A DNA stretch of 50,674 nt from the NCBI GenBank assembly GCA_013166775.1, contig JABLTJ010000037.1:1-50674 (forward strand), read 5' to 3'. Shown here piece after piece: positions 33,883 to 44,200 of this stretch (its first letter is position 1; the number at the start of each line of letters is the position of its first letter). Below the pieces are notes generated by a model that saw nothing but the letters and a program-made list of their open reading frames with translations, was not told where the DNA came from and searched no databases. Source of the DNA: Promethearchaeati archaeon. GTDB lineage: Archaea; Asgardarchaeota; Heimdallarchaeia; Heimdallarchaeales; Heimdallarchaeaceae. The position numbers and the translations under genes were made by a program.

Positions 33883-35691
33883 TTAAATTCCTAAGCGTTC
33901 AATCTCCTCTTTTGTTGGAATTCCAAATTGATCGAGTCCTCTTTTCTTGTAAAGCAATTGTAGCGATTTCTCGTAATCCTCTTCACTTATGAAAGCTTTA
34001 CTTCCTTCAGCTCTTCCTGAAGGCAAAGGTTCTTGCATAAATCTCTTTGGAAGGACATCATAATCTACTGGTTTTTCATCCTCATACTGGTTGATATTGA
34101 AGAGTCGTTTAGTTATCCATATTCTTTGTGCTATCTCCATCATCTCTTTACGGGGAACTTTTCTATCCCATAAAGCTGATAATATATTTTGTCTGTCTTT
34201 GAAAGTAAAACCACCTTCTATCACATATGAAAAAGTACATACGACTAAACAGTCGATCAGGGATTTGTAATCTTGTTGCTCGATCAAGGAGTCTATTACA
34301 TCAATTGCGCTTTTATCTGGAATTTCAGATGTTTGAGGCCACCCACGCAAATGCGATGCTCCCACTGCAGCGGTTGAATAGCTTAAGCCTAATCCTCTTT
34401 TTCCTCTAGGATCCCAAGCTGCAAAAGGTAAACCTTTCACGTGGATTGCTAAATCTTCCACTCCCCATTGTTCAGCTGCTTGTGCTACTCCTTTTGCGAG
34501 AATATCTCCAAAACCTTTTCTATAAGCTATCATTTCCAGCATTTCAAATATCTTTACTCTGTTTCCGAATTCTACACCTTCAAATTCAGATCCTTTGAGA
34601 AAACCTTTTTCCACTGCTTCCATTGTCATAGCAATAGCACTTCCTGCTGATATTGTATCCAGACCTAGTTGATTGCAAAGATAATTTGCTCGTATTATTG
34701 TTTCATGATCACTAATTCCTACATTTCCTCCGAACATAGCCATAGTTTCATATTCAGGTCGTGCTACCTCTTCCTTCTCGGTCCAGTCAAAAACAGATGC
34801 ATCTAATGTACTAGAGCATCCTATTGGGCAATTATAACAAGGTCGTTTGATAGCTGTATACATCTCGTCCAAAATTTCACCACTTAGCTTCTCATACTCT
34901 TCAAATTCACCTGATTGCCAATTACGTGTTGGATATTGGCTCATTTCGTTAGAAAAGGCAACTGCATTACTTGTACCATAAATGAACATCCCTGCTCCTC
35001 TATCTTTTGCTTCTTTTGTTCTTTTGAGTATATCTTTACGAACTTCATCTATTTTATCTGGATTACCATTTGATGGTTTACCGGAGCCCTTTACAGCTAC
35101 AGCTTTGAGATTCTTTGATCCAAATACTGCTCCTAATCCTCCTCTTCCAGGATTGTGATGAATATCAGCTGTTGGACATGAAATAGTTACAAGGTTTTCT
35201 CCTGCTGGACCAATTGCAATTATCCTCATTTTGGGTTCACTTTCATCTTTTCTAATCGTATCCTCTGTTTCGTAGAACAGTTTCCCCCAGAGATGTTTAG
35301 CTTCCTTAATTTTCACTACATCATCTTTAACCGAGATGTAAACGGGTTTTTCTGCTTTCCCTTCAATTATAATCAAATCATATCCTGCAAATCGTATTTC
35401 AGGACCAAGAAATCCGCCTGCATGGCTATCTAGGAAATGATTTGTTAATGGACTTAATGCTCCAACAGCATAACGTCCTGTAATAGGAATCTTACCTCCT
35501 TGAGCAGGTCCTGGAGCTATAATTAGCTTATTTTCTGGAGACAATGGTTCTATTCTCCTCTTTATTTCTTTGTAAAGATAATAACTGATAAATCCAGTCC
35601 CTCCAATGTATTTTTCTTCAATTTCCTTTGGAATTTTCTCTTTGAAAATTTCTTTATTTGTTAAGTTTATTCTCAGAAGATTGTTTTTCAT
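33883..35691 (-). CDS. aldehyde ferredoxin oxidoreductase (paralogue 2)
   Basis: A 602-aa AOR-family enzyme closely resembling the gene downstream over its whole length. IGGTGFISYYLY, APGPAQGGKIPITGRYA, PGRGGLGAVFG and the cluster motif CYNCPIGC are all present, and the fourth cysteine is probably in DCLVVCTF. The two differ mainly at LDCNAGGFFG versus LDSHAGGFLG and in the mid-protein helix (HLLHKHGTS versus GMFIYGTSN), which may alter substrate. A 93-bp gap between them suggests either an operon or separate promoters. It is divergent from a small gene at 35785 that may be functionally linked. Confidence 0.92.
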   Translation of the reverse strand: MKNNLLRINLTNKEIFKEKIPKEIEEKYIGGTGFISYYLYKEIKRRIEPLSPENKLIIAPGPAQGGKIPITGRYAVGALSPLTNHFLDSHAGGFLGPEIRFAGYDLIIIEGKAEKPVYISVKDDVVKIKEAKHLWGKLFYETEDTIRKDESEPKMRIIAIGPAGENLVTISCPTADIHHNPGRGGLGAVFGSKNLKAVAVKGSGKPSNGNPDKIDEVRKDILKRTKEAKDRGAGMFIYGTSNAVAFSNEMSQYPTRNWQSGEFEEYEKLSGEILDEMYTAIKRPCYNCPIGCSSTLDASVFDWTEKEEVARPEYETMAMFGGNVGISDHETIIRANYLCNQLGLDTISAGSAIAMTMEAVEKGFLKGSEFEGVEFGNRVKIFEMLEMIAYRKGFGDILAKGVAQAAEQWGVEDLAIHVKGLPFAAWDPRGKRGLGLSYSTAAVGASHLRGWPQTSEIPDKSAIDVIDSLIEQQDYKSLIDCLVVCTFSYVIEGGFTFKDRQNILSALWDRKVPRKEMMEIAQRIWITKRLFNINQYEDEKPVDYDVLPKRFMQEPLPSGRAEGSKAFISEEDYEKSLQLLYKKRGLDQFGIPTKEEIERLGI

Positions 35692-35784
35692 GAAAAATCA
35701 AAAGAACACACAATTAAAAATTTTTTCAAATCTTTTCTAGTCTTTAGACAAGATTAAAAAGCGTTTATTGAATCAATTTCTTAG

Positions 35785-36081
35785 ATGATTTATAGCACAA
35801 TTGCTCCTTGTAAGAAGAAGAAAGGATTCGAAGGTTATCCTGATGAATTCTACAATGTTCCTCTTACTAGTATCAAGGACAATTTGCTCCTAGAACTTGA
35901 TTCTTATCAAATTCTTCGAGAGACAAAAGTGTGTTTAATTTTGAAGGAAGAAGATAGTGGGAACAAAATATCCATCTTCCCTTCACTCAGAGTTTTCATC
36001 TATGGGGATGTGGAGGAAAACGAAGCGACTTCTATTTTTGATAAAATCAGCAAATCTGTTGAGAATATTGTTTCATCTTGA
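35785..36081 (+). CDS. small protein with possible single TBP-like half
   Basis: 98 aa. The C-terminal part, NKISIFPSLRVFIYGDVEEN followed by EATSIFDKI, has the strand-loop-strand-helix pattern of one half of TATA-binding protein, where FPSG.....G.....A...I recurs. The N-terminus (APCKKKKGFEGYP) is basic with a single cysteine. It is divergently placed 93 bases from the AOR pair. It is far too short to be TBP itself. The TBP-half reading is impressionistic and no other family comes to mind. Confidence 0.45.
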   Translation: MIYSTIAPCKKKKGFEGYPDEFYNVPLTSIKDNLLLELDSYQILRETKVCLILKEEDSGNKISIFPSLRVFIYGDVEENEATSIFDKISKSVENIVSS

Positions 36082-36117
36082 TTTTACTTGTTGCTATTAC
36101 GTAAAAAATAAATAGCC

Positions 36118-36924
36118 TTGAGTAATAAAACTGCTGTGCAAGGTGGAGTTCATTTACTATCGGGGTTGATTCTGGCTAGCCTTTCAAAGAGAAAGGAATT
36201 CAAGCTAGGAGCTGTTATTGGTGCTATTCTTCCTGATTTTGATATAATAATTACAGCTTTCGCTTATCTAGCAATAGGAGAAAAAGCTGCAGATCTTCAT
36301 CGCTCTTTCTCTCACAGTCTACTCTTTATTGCAGTTGTTGCTGGAATAACAATTTCACTCAGATTTGTTCCACAAATTAAAAAAAGAACTTCTTATGATT
36401 TTGTTGGTTTAGGGATTGGTTTAGGAATCGGTTTTTTGACTCATGGTGTGCTTGATATGGCATATCTTTACGGAATTCAATTCTTGTGGCCGTTCTCTAA
36501 AGAATTAATAGGTTTTCCAATCGTTCCTTTCGAATCTTTTGATACTAACCTCGCTTCCGATACTCTCAAACTCAAGCTTCTTCAAACAACTGATTTTTAT
36601 ACAGATATTTTTCTATTCTATATTCCTATTCTTTTTCTAGCCTATAAAATGAAAAAACATGAAGAACTACATCTACCATTCTTGATTTATATTATTGCAG
36701 ATTTTATCGTAACAACAGTATTCGTAGGATTGTCTTTTAGAGCTTCAGTATCTTATGAAGACCATACAATTCAACTTTATTATCTTGGAACATTTTTCTT
36801 AATGATTTCACTGATTGCTCCAATACTATTTAGAGATGTTATAAGAGAATTCAAGTTTGAACCTTGGATAATGATAATAATTGTTGCTTTAGTAGTATTT
36901 TCACAATTTCTGTTCTATGTTTGA
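36118..36924 (+). CDS. YdjM/DUF457-like membrane-bound metal-dependent hydrolase
   Basis: A 268-aa polytopic membrane protein with about seven helices. GAILPDFDIII, HRSFSHSLLF and THGVLDMAY give the conserved aspartate and histidine residues of the YdjM (DUF457) family, thought to be membrane-bound zinc hydrolases with a phospholipase-C-like fold. The start is a TTG at 36118 (MSNKTAVQGGVHLLSG); GGVHLLSG already belongs to the family, so the gene cannot start much later. The true start is uncertain. It ends 11 bases before the convergent HEAT-repeat gene. Confidence 0.75.
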   Translation: MSNKTAVQGGVHLLSGLILASLSKRKEFKLGAVIGAILPDFDIIITAFAYLAIGEKAADLHRSFSHSLLFIAVVAGITISLRFVPQIKKRTSYDFVGLGIGLGIGFLTHGVLDMAYLYGIQFLWPFSKELIGFPIVPFESFDTNLASDTLKLKLLQTTDFYTDIFLFYIPILFLAYKMKKHEELHLPFLIYIIADFIVTTVFVGLSFRASVSYEDHTIQLYYLGTFFLMISLIAPILFRDVIREFKFEPWIMIIIVALVVFSQFLFYV

Positions 36925-36934
36925 TAAATAGAGA

Positions 36935-38584
36935 TTAAATGAAATCATTTTCATCTAATTCTGATAATTGAAGGAAAATATCCTCTTTGACTAGAGTCTT
37001 ACTGACTATCTTCATTAATCTGTTAATTATCTTCTCTGCGATTACTTCTTTACCAGAGAGCATTAATTCTTTGAATATACTTACCAATCCTTCCAGCACT
37101 TCAGGATCAGCTGATAAGTAGAGAATTGTTTTGATATATTGCTTTACATCACTTGGTAAGAGGTCTTTGTTTGCCACTAATTTTGAATATGCTAATAATA
37201 TTTGTTCCATCACTCCTATATCTTTGTGCAATTTCAAACATTCTATAAATACAGAAGCGAATCTCTTTGTAAACTTCTCTGGATGATTAAGTATAAAACT
37301 TTCAATGATACTGTAAGCTCTGAATGCTAAAAACGAATGATGGGATTTGATTGTAACATCCTCCATTGTTGAAAAGATTACAGTCGCTCTTTTCTTTGTT
37401 TTTATAGAAAAAGCATATTTTTCTATGTTCTGGATAGCAGAATAACAAATGTCCTCAACTTTTGTGTTCAATACTATTTCAGTTAATGCTGATATAGCTG
37501 GATCAACTACTTCTTTTTCAGATTCATGAATTATTTGAGTGAAGAGTTCTATAGCTCTGATTCTTACATTCTTATTATGATGCGATTTGAGAATTTTCAC
37601 TATTCGTTGAACATTTTCTTCATTCAAAATTTCCTTAATGATGATTGCTTCCAATGCTTTAAGTCCCATCTCTCTTAATCTATCCTCATAAGTTGCTCTT
37701 ACAATCCCTATTATGAGATCTACTAAAATAGGCATTTTTTCCTCTTGAATCAATACTAAATCAGGATATGAGAAGAGAGCAATCTCTCTTATTTTTTGAT
37801 CATAAGAAAAAGTGAGAAGTTTAACTATATCATTTGTATACAAACTCATTTTTGCTAAGGATTTTTTCTTGACTATGATTTCTTCCAAGCATTTGAAAGC
37901 AGCAATTCGCATTTCACTTTCATCTGATGCCTTATAAAGCATAATATAAGCTTCCGCGATACCGAAAAATGGTGTGTATCTATCAATATTTGTGATAATA
38001 TTATTCAAACAACCGATTGCATTTAATCGTTCTATTTCATCAGAGCTCACCCTCAAGATTTCTGAAAGTGCTATAGCAACATCTCGACCCATATTGGAGT
38101 CATCTATTGGGAGTAAAAGAATTGAATTGATTATTGATTTGACATTCGGTTGTTTTTTCAGATATTTGTCTTTCTCTACAGAGTGAAAGAGTTGTTTTAA
38201 TTCCAAAGAGTCTTTCCAATCAAATTTTGTTTTACGCATGCCTTTTCGAATAATTTCGAAATCCTTAGTGAGATTAAAGAGCTGACCACCAATATTCTTA
38301 GTAAATTCAGTATCTATTGTTTCTTGTGTCTTCTTTAATTCTTCAAGAATGTCTTCTTCTTCAATTTCCTCTGCTGTCATCAGAGAAGCTAAAGCTTGAG
38401 AAGCAGCATCTCTTACACGTGGATTTGGATCAGTAAGTTGAGCATTTAACAGAACCTCCAAAACAATTGATTCTCGATAATTAGCTAAAATGTATGCTGC
38501 TCTTTCTCTTTGTAATGGAATAGAACTATACTTTAATTGTTTTATCAAACCTTCAATATCAGAAGCTTCAGTATGCTCATTCAT
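36935..38584 (-). CDS. HEAT/armadillo-type helical repeat protein
   Basis: 549 aa. The N-terminus has typical HEAT units: QRERAAYILANYRESIVLEV and RVRDAASQALASLM. The rest continues as pairs of helices (RIAAFKCLEEIIVKKK; RLREMGLKALEAIIIKE; VRIRAIELFTQIIHE). An acidic linker (EEIEEEDILEEL) separates the first units from the rest. It is likely a soluble protein-binding scaffold. No catalytic motif is seen. The second HEAT-repeat gene in the window is at 25650-26768, and the two differ in length and repeat type. Confidence 0.7.
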   Translation of the reverse strand: MNEHTEASDIEGLIKQLKYSSIPLQRERAAYILANYRESIVLEVLLNAQLTDPNPRVRDAASQALASLMTAEEIEEEDILEELKKTQETIDTEFTKNIGGQLFNLTKDFEIIRKGMRKTKFDWKDSLELKQLFHSVEKDKYLKKQPNVKSIINSILLLPIDDSNMGRDVAIALSEILRVSSDEIERLNAIGCLNNIITNIDRYTPFFGIAEAYIMLYKASDESEMRIAAFKCLEEIIVKKKSLAKMSLYTNDIVKLLTFSYDQKIREIALFSYPDLVLIQEEKMPILVDLIIGIVRATYEDRLREMGLKALEAIIIKEILNEENVQRIVKILKSHHNKNVRIRAIELFTQIIHESEKEVVDPAISALTEIVLNTKVEDICYSAIQNIEKYAFSIKTKKRATVIFSTMEDVTIKSHHSFLAFRAYSIIESFILNHPEKFTKRFASVFIECLKLHKDIGVMEQILLAYSKLVANKDLLPSDVKQYIKTILYLSADPEVLEGLVSIFKELMLSGKEVIAEKIINRLMKIVSKTLVKEDIFLQLSELDENDFI

Positions 38585-38686
38585 TGGACAATTAAATAGA
38601 CGCTTTTGACTATTTGAATTTTGTTTTATTGTTATATTTGTATGATAACAATAAAGGTTTAAAATAATACTCTCAATTGGTCAAAT

Positions 38687-39679
38687 ATGAAAGTTCTATA
38701 TATGATGACAAAACCAAATGAAGAAAGTGAAAAAACTATTCATGAAATTCTCGACGAATCAGCTGAACTTGTATTTTACAGCGATCTTAATGATGATGAG
38801 AAAGATGTTTCTCTTTCTCAAGCTGATATTATACTTGGTTTTAGTTTATCAGAAGAACAGCTTCAAAAAGCAAAGAACTTGAAACTTCAGCAGACTTTTG
38901 CAACTGGTGTAGATAGGCATCTATTAAAGATATTCAAGGAAAGAGGAATAGTATTTTCTAATAATCACGGACATGCTTTCATTATTGCTGAATTTGGTTT
39001 TGCTTTGCTTAATGCTGCCTCGAAAGAATTAATTCAAAATGATCAATTATTAAGGAAAGGAGATTGGCATCCGAGAAAATATAATTCTGTAACTTTATTT
39101 AATAAAACATTACTCTTTTTAGGATACGGAGAAATTGCCAAGAGTTTCAAGAAACTTGTTGAACCTTTCAACATGAAATTAATAGCAATAAAGAAGTCAA
39201 AAGAGAGTGATGATTCTGATGTTAAGATATATTTACCTGAAAAAAAACTAGAAGCTATTAAACAAGCGGATTTCATCTTTAACAGTCTTCCTAAAACACC
39301 GAAAACAGTTAATTTTCTTGATAAAGAGGAATTTGATTCAATGAAATCCAGTGCGATTGTAATCAATGTTGGAAGAGGAGATACCATAAATGATGAAGCA
39401 CTCTACAATGCATTAAAGGAGAAAAAAATTAAAGGAGCAGCTATAGATACTTGGTATATTTATCCAGATAAAAGAGGGGGAGAAGAACAAGAGCCTATGC
39501 CTTGTTATCCGTCTAAATTACCTTTTCATGAATTGGACAACATTATCATGAGTCCTCATAGAGCTTGGGCAACGGATTTATCTTTATTTGAGATAACAAA
39601 AGAACTATTACTAAACATTAATAGATTCATTAGAGGAGAGCAACTGGTAAATATAGTGGATTTGGATGAAGGGTATTAA
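38687..39679 (+). CDS. D-isomer-specific 2-hydroxyacid dehydrogenase
   Basis: A 330-aa NAD(P)-dependent oxidoreductase of the D-lactate/phosphoglycerate dehydrogenase superfamily. LLFLGYGEIAKSFKKL near residues 142-157 is the dinucleotide-binding GxGxxA loop. INVGRGDTINDEALYNAL around residue 225 is the signature with the catalytic arginine. SPHRAW near residue 290 gives the catalytic histidine. KLQQTFATGVDRHLL is also typical. The substrate could be glyoxylate, hydroxypyruvate or another 2-keto acid. The gene ends 5 bases before the convergent MFS gene. Transcription probably starts near the AT-rich stretch at 38640-38670. Confidence 0.9.
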   Translation: MKVLYMMTKPNEESEKTIHEILDESAELVFYSDLNDDEKDVSLSQADIILGFSLSEEQLQKAKNLKLQQTFATGVDRHLLKIFKERGIVFSNNHGHAFIIAEFGFALLNAASKELIQNDQLLRKGDWHPRKYNSVTLFNKTLLFLGYGEIAKSFKKLVEPFNMKLIAIKKSKESDDSDVKIYLPEKKLEAIKQADFIFNSLPKTPKTVNFLDKEEFDSMKSSAIVINVGRGDTINDEALYNALKEKKIKGAAIDTWYIYPDKRGGEEQEPMPCYPSKLPFHELDNIIMSPHRAWATDLSLFEITKELLLNINRFIRGEQLVNIVDLDEGY

Positions 39680-39684
39680 TTACC

Positions 39685-40980
39685 TTAGTGCTTAATTTTT
39701 AACACAGCTTTGGGGATAAGTCTCGTCCCGATTACACTTACTATACATAGAATCCAAATTAGAATTATTATTCCACTTATTTCATAAATGTTGTACGCAA
39801 CATCAGCTAAAAGAGGACCAATTACCATTCCAGTGCCATAAACAACACTGTAAGCTCCCATTGAGCTCCCATAATTTTCCTTTTTCGTAAGATCTGCAAG
39901 TAAAGCTAAAGCTGCAGGTGGAAAAGCACCACATCCAATACCTATCACTAGTAAAGCTGGAGATAGATATATCAACATTTTATCATTAGAATGATTTGAA
40001 CCGAATACTAGAAGTGTAACAAAAGCTGCAAATGAAAACATACCTATGTATAGAAAAGGCTTTCTACCTACACGATCACTTAGTATTCCATTTATTGGGA
40101 ATCCAATGAGTATTGAACCAAATATGATTACTAAAACAATTATTAAGCTAACATTATGAAGAGCTAATTCACTAGCTAAATCTTCAGATCTTCGGAGTAC
40201 TATTGCATAAAGACAGATTATTGGAATCCAGACAGGTAACAGGTAGCGAATATTCTTATCTTTAAGCACAGTAACTAGTTTTGTAAAGAAGCCTTCATCT
40301 GTAACTAAATCAGGTTGGAAGATTGTTTTTCGTAAGAAAATAATAGCTAAAATAAGTGCGATAAAGATTACAACTGATGCAATAATGAATAGAGTTTCCG
40401 GTCTGTGATCTAGTAAGAAATACCAGAAAGTAGAAGTCTCAGGAATTAATTCTTCAAAATGAATTTCTAGTAGAAGAAATCCTCCACCAAAACCTAATCC
40501 TAATCCTAGAAGTGTCATTGCATCATAGAAACCCATGAATCTTCCTCGTTTATCAGAAGGTGATTTATCTGCAACCATTGCTAAAGTTGAAGCTACTTGA
40601 GCAGCTGCACCAACTCCCATAATCATGGAAAAAACAAGTAGAACACCGAATATTTGTGTAAAACTAAATAATAAGATAGCAAATCCAGTCACTCCTAAAC
40701 CTATAAAGTAAACAATTTTCCTTCCTACTTTATCTGCCATTACTCCAAAGAAAGCTACTGTAAGTAATTCAGCTAGAGGATAAACAATGAACAATAAAGT
40801 TCGTTGTATAGAAGTGAAACCTACAAGGTAATTTGGATTAGTAAATATTGCAATTGACATATAGAACCCCGCTCTCATTAGAAGAGTTGTAATGAAGACT
40901 ATAATTAATGAGCGAGGTAGAGAAAGAAGGTCTTTTATTCGACTTTTCTTTTCTGTTGGTTCTTTATCACTCTGAGACAT
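39685..40980 (-). CDS. MFS transporter
   Basis: 431 aa with 12 predicted membrane helices and two MFS motif-A loops, FGVMADKVGRKIVYF and NGILSDRVGRKPFLY. A charged cytoplasmic N-terminus (residues 1-25) precedes helix 1, and a cytoplasmic loop separates the two six-helix halves. The substrate is not evident; the general layout is that of drug- or sugar-efflux MFS proteins. It lacks the PhoU-like extension of the MFS protein at 10.6 kb. Its promoter appears to be TAAATATATTATATAA on the minus strand at 40993-41008, about 20 bases before the ATG. Confidence 0.88.
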   Translation of the reverse strand: MSQSDKEPTEKKSRIKDLLSLPRSLIIVFITTLLMRAGFYMSIAIFTNPNYLVGFTSIQRTLLFIVYPLAELLTVAFFGVMADKVGRKIVYFIGLGVTGFAILLFSFTQIFGVLLVFSMIMGVGAAAQVASTLAMVADKSPSDKRGRFMGFYDAMTLLGLGLGFGGGFLLLEIHFEELIPETSTFWYFLLDHRPETLFIIASVVIFIALILAIIFLRKTIFQPDLVTDEGFFTKLVTVLKDKNIRYLLPVWIPIICLYAIVLRRSEDLASELALHNVSLIIVLVIIFGSILIGFPINGILSDRVGRKPFLYIGMFSFAAFVTLLVFGSNHSNDKMLIYLSPALLVIGIGCGAFPPAALALLADLTKKENYGSSMGAYSVVYGTGMVIGPLLADVAYNIYEISGIIILIWILCIVSVIGTRLIPKAVLKIKH

Positions 40981-40992
40981 CTTTGTCTTAAT

Positions 40993-41008
40993 TTTATATA
41001 ATATATTT
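40993..41008 (-). promoter_or_regulatory. TATA-like box of the MFS gene
   Basis: On the minus strand TAAATATATTATATAA ends 13 bases before the ATG at 40980. This is consistent with a leaderless transcript. Confidence 0.45.
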
Positions 41009-41174
41009 ATGCTTAACTATTTAACAATCTAAATAATATACAGAAAACAAGGATTAATGCTTTGACTCGAATAATTTTCCAGAAAAATAACTTAAACGAA
41101 AATTAAGTGAAATTCTCACCCTCATTTGTTCAAGTTAAGTTCCTTTGATGAGATAATAATCTCAACCAATAAGA

Positions 41175-41184
41175 TTATAAATAT
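41175..41184 (+). promoter_or_regulatory. TATA-like box of the ABC transporter operon
   Basis: TTATAAATAT is centred about 26 bases before the ATG at 41205. Spacing and sequence fit a strong leaderless archaeal promoter for the permease-ATPase pair. Confidence 0.5.
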
Positions 41185-41204
41185 TCTTGTAGGTTTAGTC
41201 TCTA

Positions 41205-44200
41205 ATGAAGTTTAAAAAACAAGCGTTAAACGGCATTCTGATACTCTTAATTCTAACTAGCACATGCAGTATAATTACTTCAATTCAATCTGATGTAGAT
41301 AATGAAGATACGGAACAGCTCTTTCTTATTTCAAAAAGGGAAAACAATGAAGAATCTATTAAATCTAAGTCAATAACAGATGAATTCGGTAATTTTCATT
41401 TCGTTTCAAAAATCTCATATGATAATAATAGCTTCATTCTTTTTCATACAGTTAATGATCAAGTAAACACGTTAATCATTGAAGAATATGAGTACGATTT
41501 CTTCGAAGTTTTTGCTTTTTCTGGAGGAATTGTTTTATTTTATGCTTATCATAATTTTTATGGAATACTAAAATTCCATATGTACAAGTGGTCATTAAAT
41601 TCATCAGAAGATATTGAAATTCTGGAATTCAATACTAGATTGCTTTATCCAAAAGTATATATTTTCATGGAAGAAGATAACTTTCATCTTTTTATCACGC
41701 AGATGTACTCTGCTAATCCTCAGTCTGAAGATACAGATACAACAATTTATCATTATAGAGTTTTTCTTAATGGAACTTGCACACCTAATAATTTGACTCC
41801 ATCTTGGACAATCCAAAATGAATTTGATTATTTCATTGATCTTGATTTTGTTGATGGGATTCTTTATTTGTTCTATGTACATATTCAAGATTTCTTTGGC
41901 TTTGTACTTCCTGAAAGGTTCTATCAAACAATCGTTTCTTCACCTAATAGCACATATGAATCTAATTTCATGGAAGTGGATGAAGTAGGATTCGATAAAG
42001 AATTTTTTGTTACGGAAGATGGATATATTCATCTAGCTCTTGCTAGGGAAGGAGCATTGTATACTTTAGATTATCTCATTAATCAGTCAATAAGCTTTGA
42101 TATGTGTAATATTTCTGACATTGGTTTAGCAAATTATAATTCTTTTTTCGCAATTAAAACAGATAATAATTATTCTTATATTTTTAATTCTGAACCTCAT
42201 ATTTCAGCTGAGAATCTCTTTAAACAGAAAAGTGTACAATCATCAATAATAATAATGACTCTTACTGATGTTGGTTTTCATAGAGAAATCATCTATCTTA
42301 GAAATCTTCCCATAGAAGCAAATTATCATTCATACCATATACAAAAAATAGAAAACGAATATTGGACTTATATTCATTCAACCATACTAACAAAGAAAGA
42401 TATCGAAAGAAAGGATATAGTTTACAGTAATTTCATTGGATTCTTTATTGAATCAACAATACCTCTGGAGCAAAATTTTGATTTATTATTTCATAATTTA
42501 AGAGTCTTGACAGGTTTTCAATATTTTTGGAAAACTATTGGAGTCTATATTATTGGAGTTATTGGTGGATTAGCTCTTATTTATATCATATTCAGAAAAA
42601 GAATAAACTTAATTGTGAGAAAAAGCGCGAAATTTCTTACAAAGCCTTCAGATAGAAAATTAAGCAAATTTATTCGTATTTTTGTTAATATTTGGATTTT
42701 CATTTCCAGTGGTGTTACTGCTCTTTTCATTCTATTCAAGACTAATAAGAAAAGACACTTCATGAATCTAATTGGAATGACAATACTTGCTGTTATAGTG
42801 CTAACAAGTATCAATATCTATGCTTCAAAACAGCAAGTAATAACTGGTGAATATATAAATCAAATCAATTTAATAAATGATGGAACGCCAACTCTTAGTT
42901 GGACTTTAGATTTTGATGAAGATTTATTCGGAGAAAGAATACCACTAAGAACTGATCTCTTCAATATTAGTCTGGAAGAAATTCTAACAAAAATAAAATT
43001 AGAACAGAAAGTTCTATCAGAAGTTGTATCAGGTTTGGAATTATCATCACATATGCATTTAGCTTCTCACGAATCAGGTGATAATTCCACTTCTTGGAAC
43101 CTCCCTTATTTAATATTATCAGAAAATTATTCAATAATTTTTGAAGAATCTTTAGTATCAGGAAGATTACCTGAAAGGAAAGGAGAAATTATTTTCAATG
43201 CTGATGAAGCAAACGATTTAGGTTTATCAATCGGAGACAATCTGACTTCTTATGGAGCTTTTCTATTGGGGATTGATCCTGAATTTGGAGAGACTAATGT
43301 TATAGTTGAGATAGTAGGATTATATGATTCACTTACAAGAGAAGAACGTGAGTATATATGCACATCAAATGGTATTGCATATGATGCAATCGCACAATTA
43401 TATCCTGCATTATTCGAAGGAATGGTAGCATTCACTGGTTTTGGTTTAGAATCATTAGAAGGCTTATATCCATATTATTTGGGCATTTCAACCCAAATCC
43501 AGTTCTATTATGATTTTAGTCAATTCGATTCTGCTTTATTGTCTACTTTGAGAGAGGAATTAGCGAGTCTCTCTGAAGGCAATGATCATTTGTTTGGTTT
43601 TTCTTCCCATGCAGTATGGAGTTTTGGAAATGAATTACTTCCAGTAATTGAGAATCTGGATACCAAAATACAATCATCTATATTTTTATTCTTTATACTA
43701 GCAGTTCCGATTCTTTATTTGGCAATTTTTCTGATAGTAGAAACTAATAATATCTATAGTAAAAATCAGGAAGAGGAGATTTTTATTTTTCAATCAAAAG
43801 GAATGCCTAATTCTAGAATCATCTTAAATTATACAATACTAAAGGTAATTGAGGCTCTATTTGCCACATTATTTGGTTTCTTAATATCACTTGCTTTAAC
43901 TCCCATTTTTCTTAAAATAGACAAGTTTATTTCCTTTCAAAATCCATCTATAAATACTAATATTTCTACAGTGGGAATTACTTTCATTTATACAGCAGTA
44001 ATTCTAGTTCTTGTTTCTCTTCCAAAAATTATACAAATTTCAAGAAAAAGGAGAACTAGTGAAAAATCCCCTAAAAGAATTATTTCTTTATTACATAGAA
44101 TAAGATTAATGCCAATAATTATGATAGCAATTGGAGCAGTGGTTCTTTATTCTAGTTCTAGACTTTATGTTATGTTATACCAAAGCCTAGAAGGAATTTC

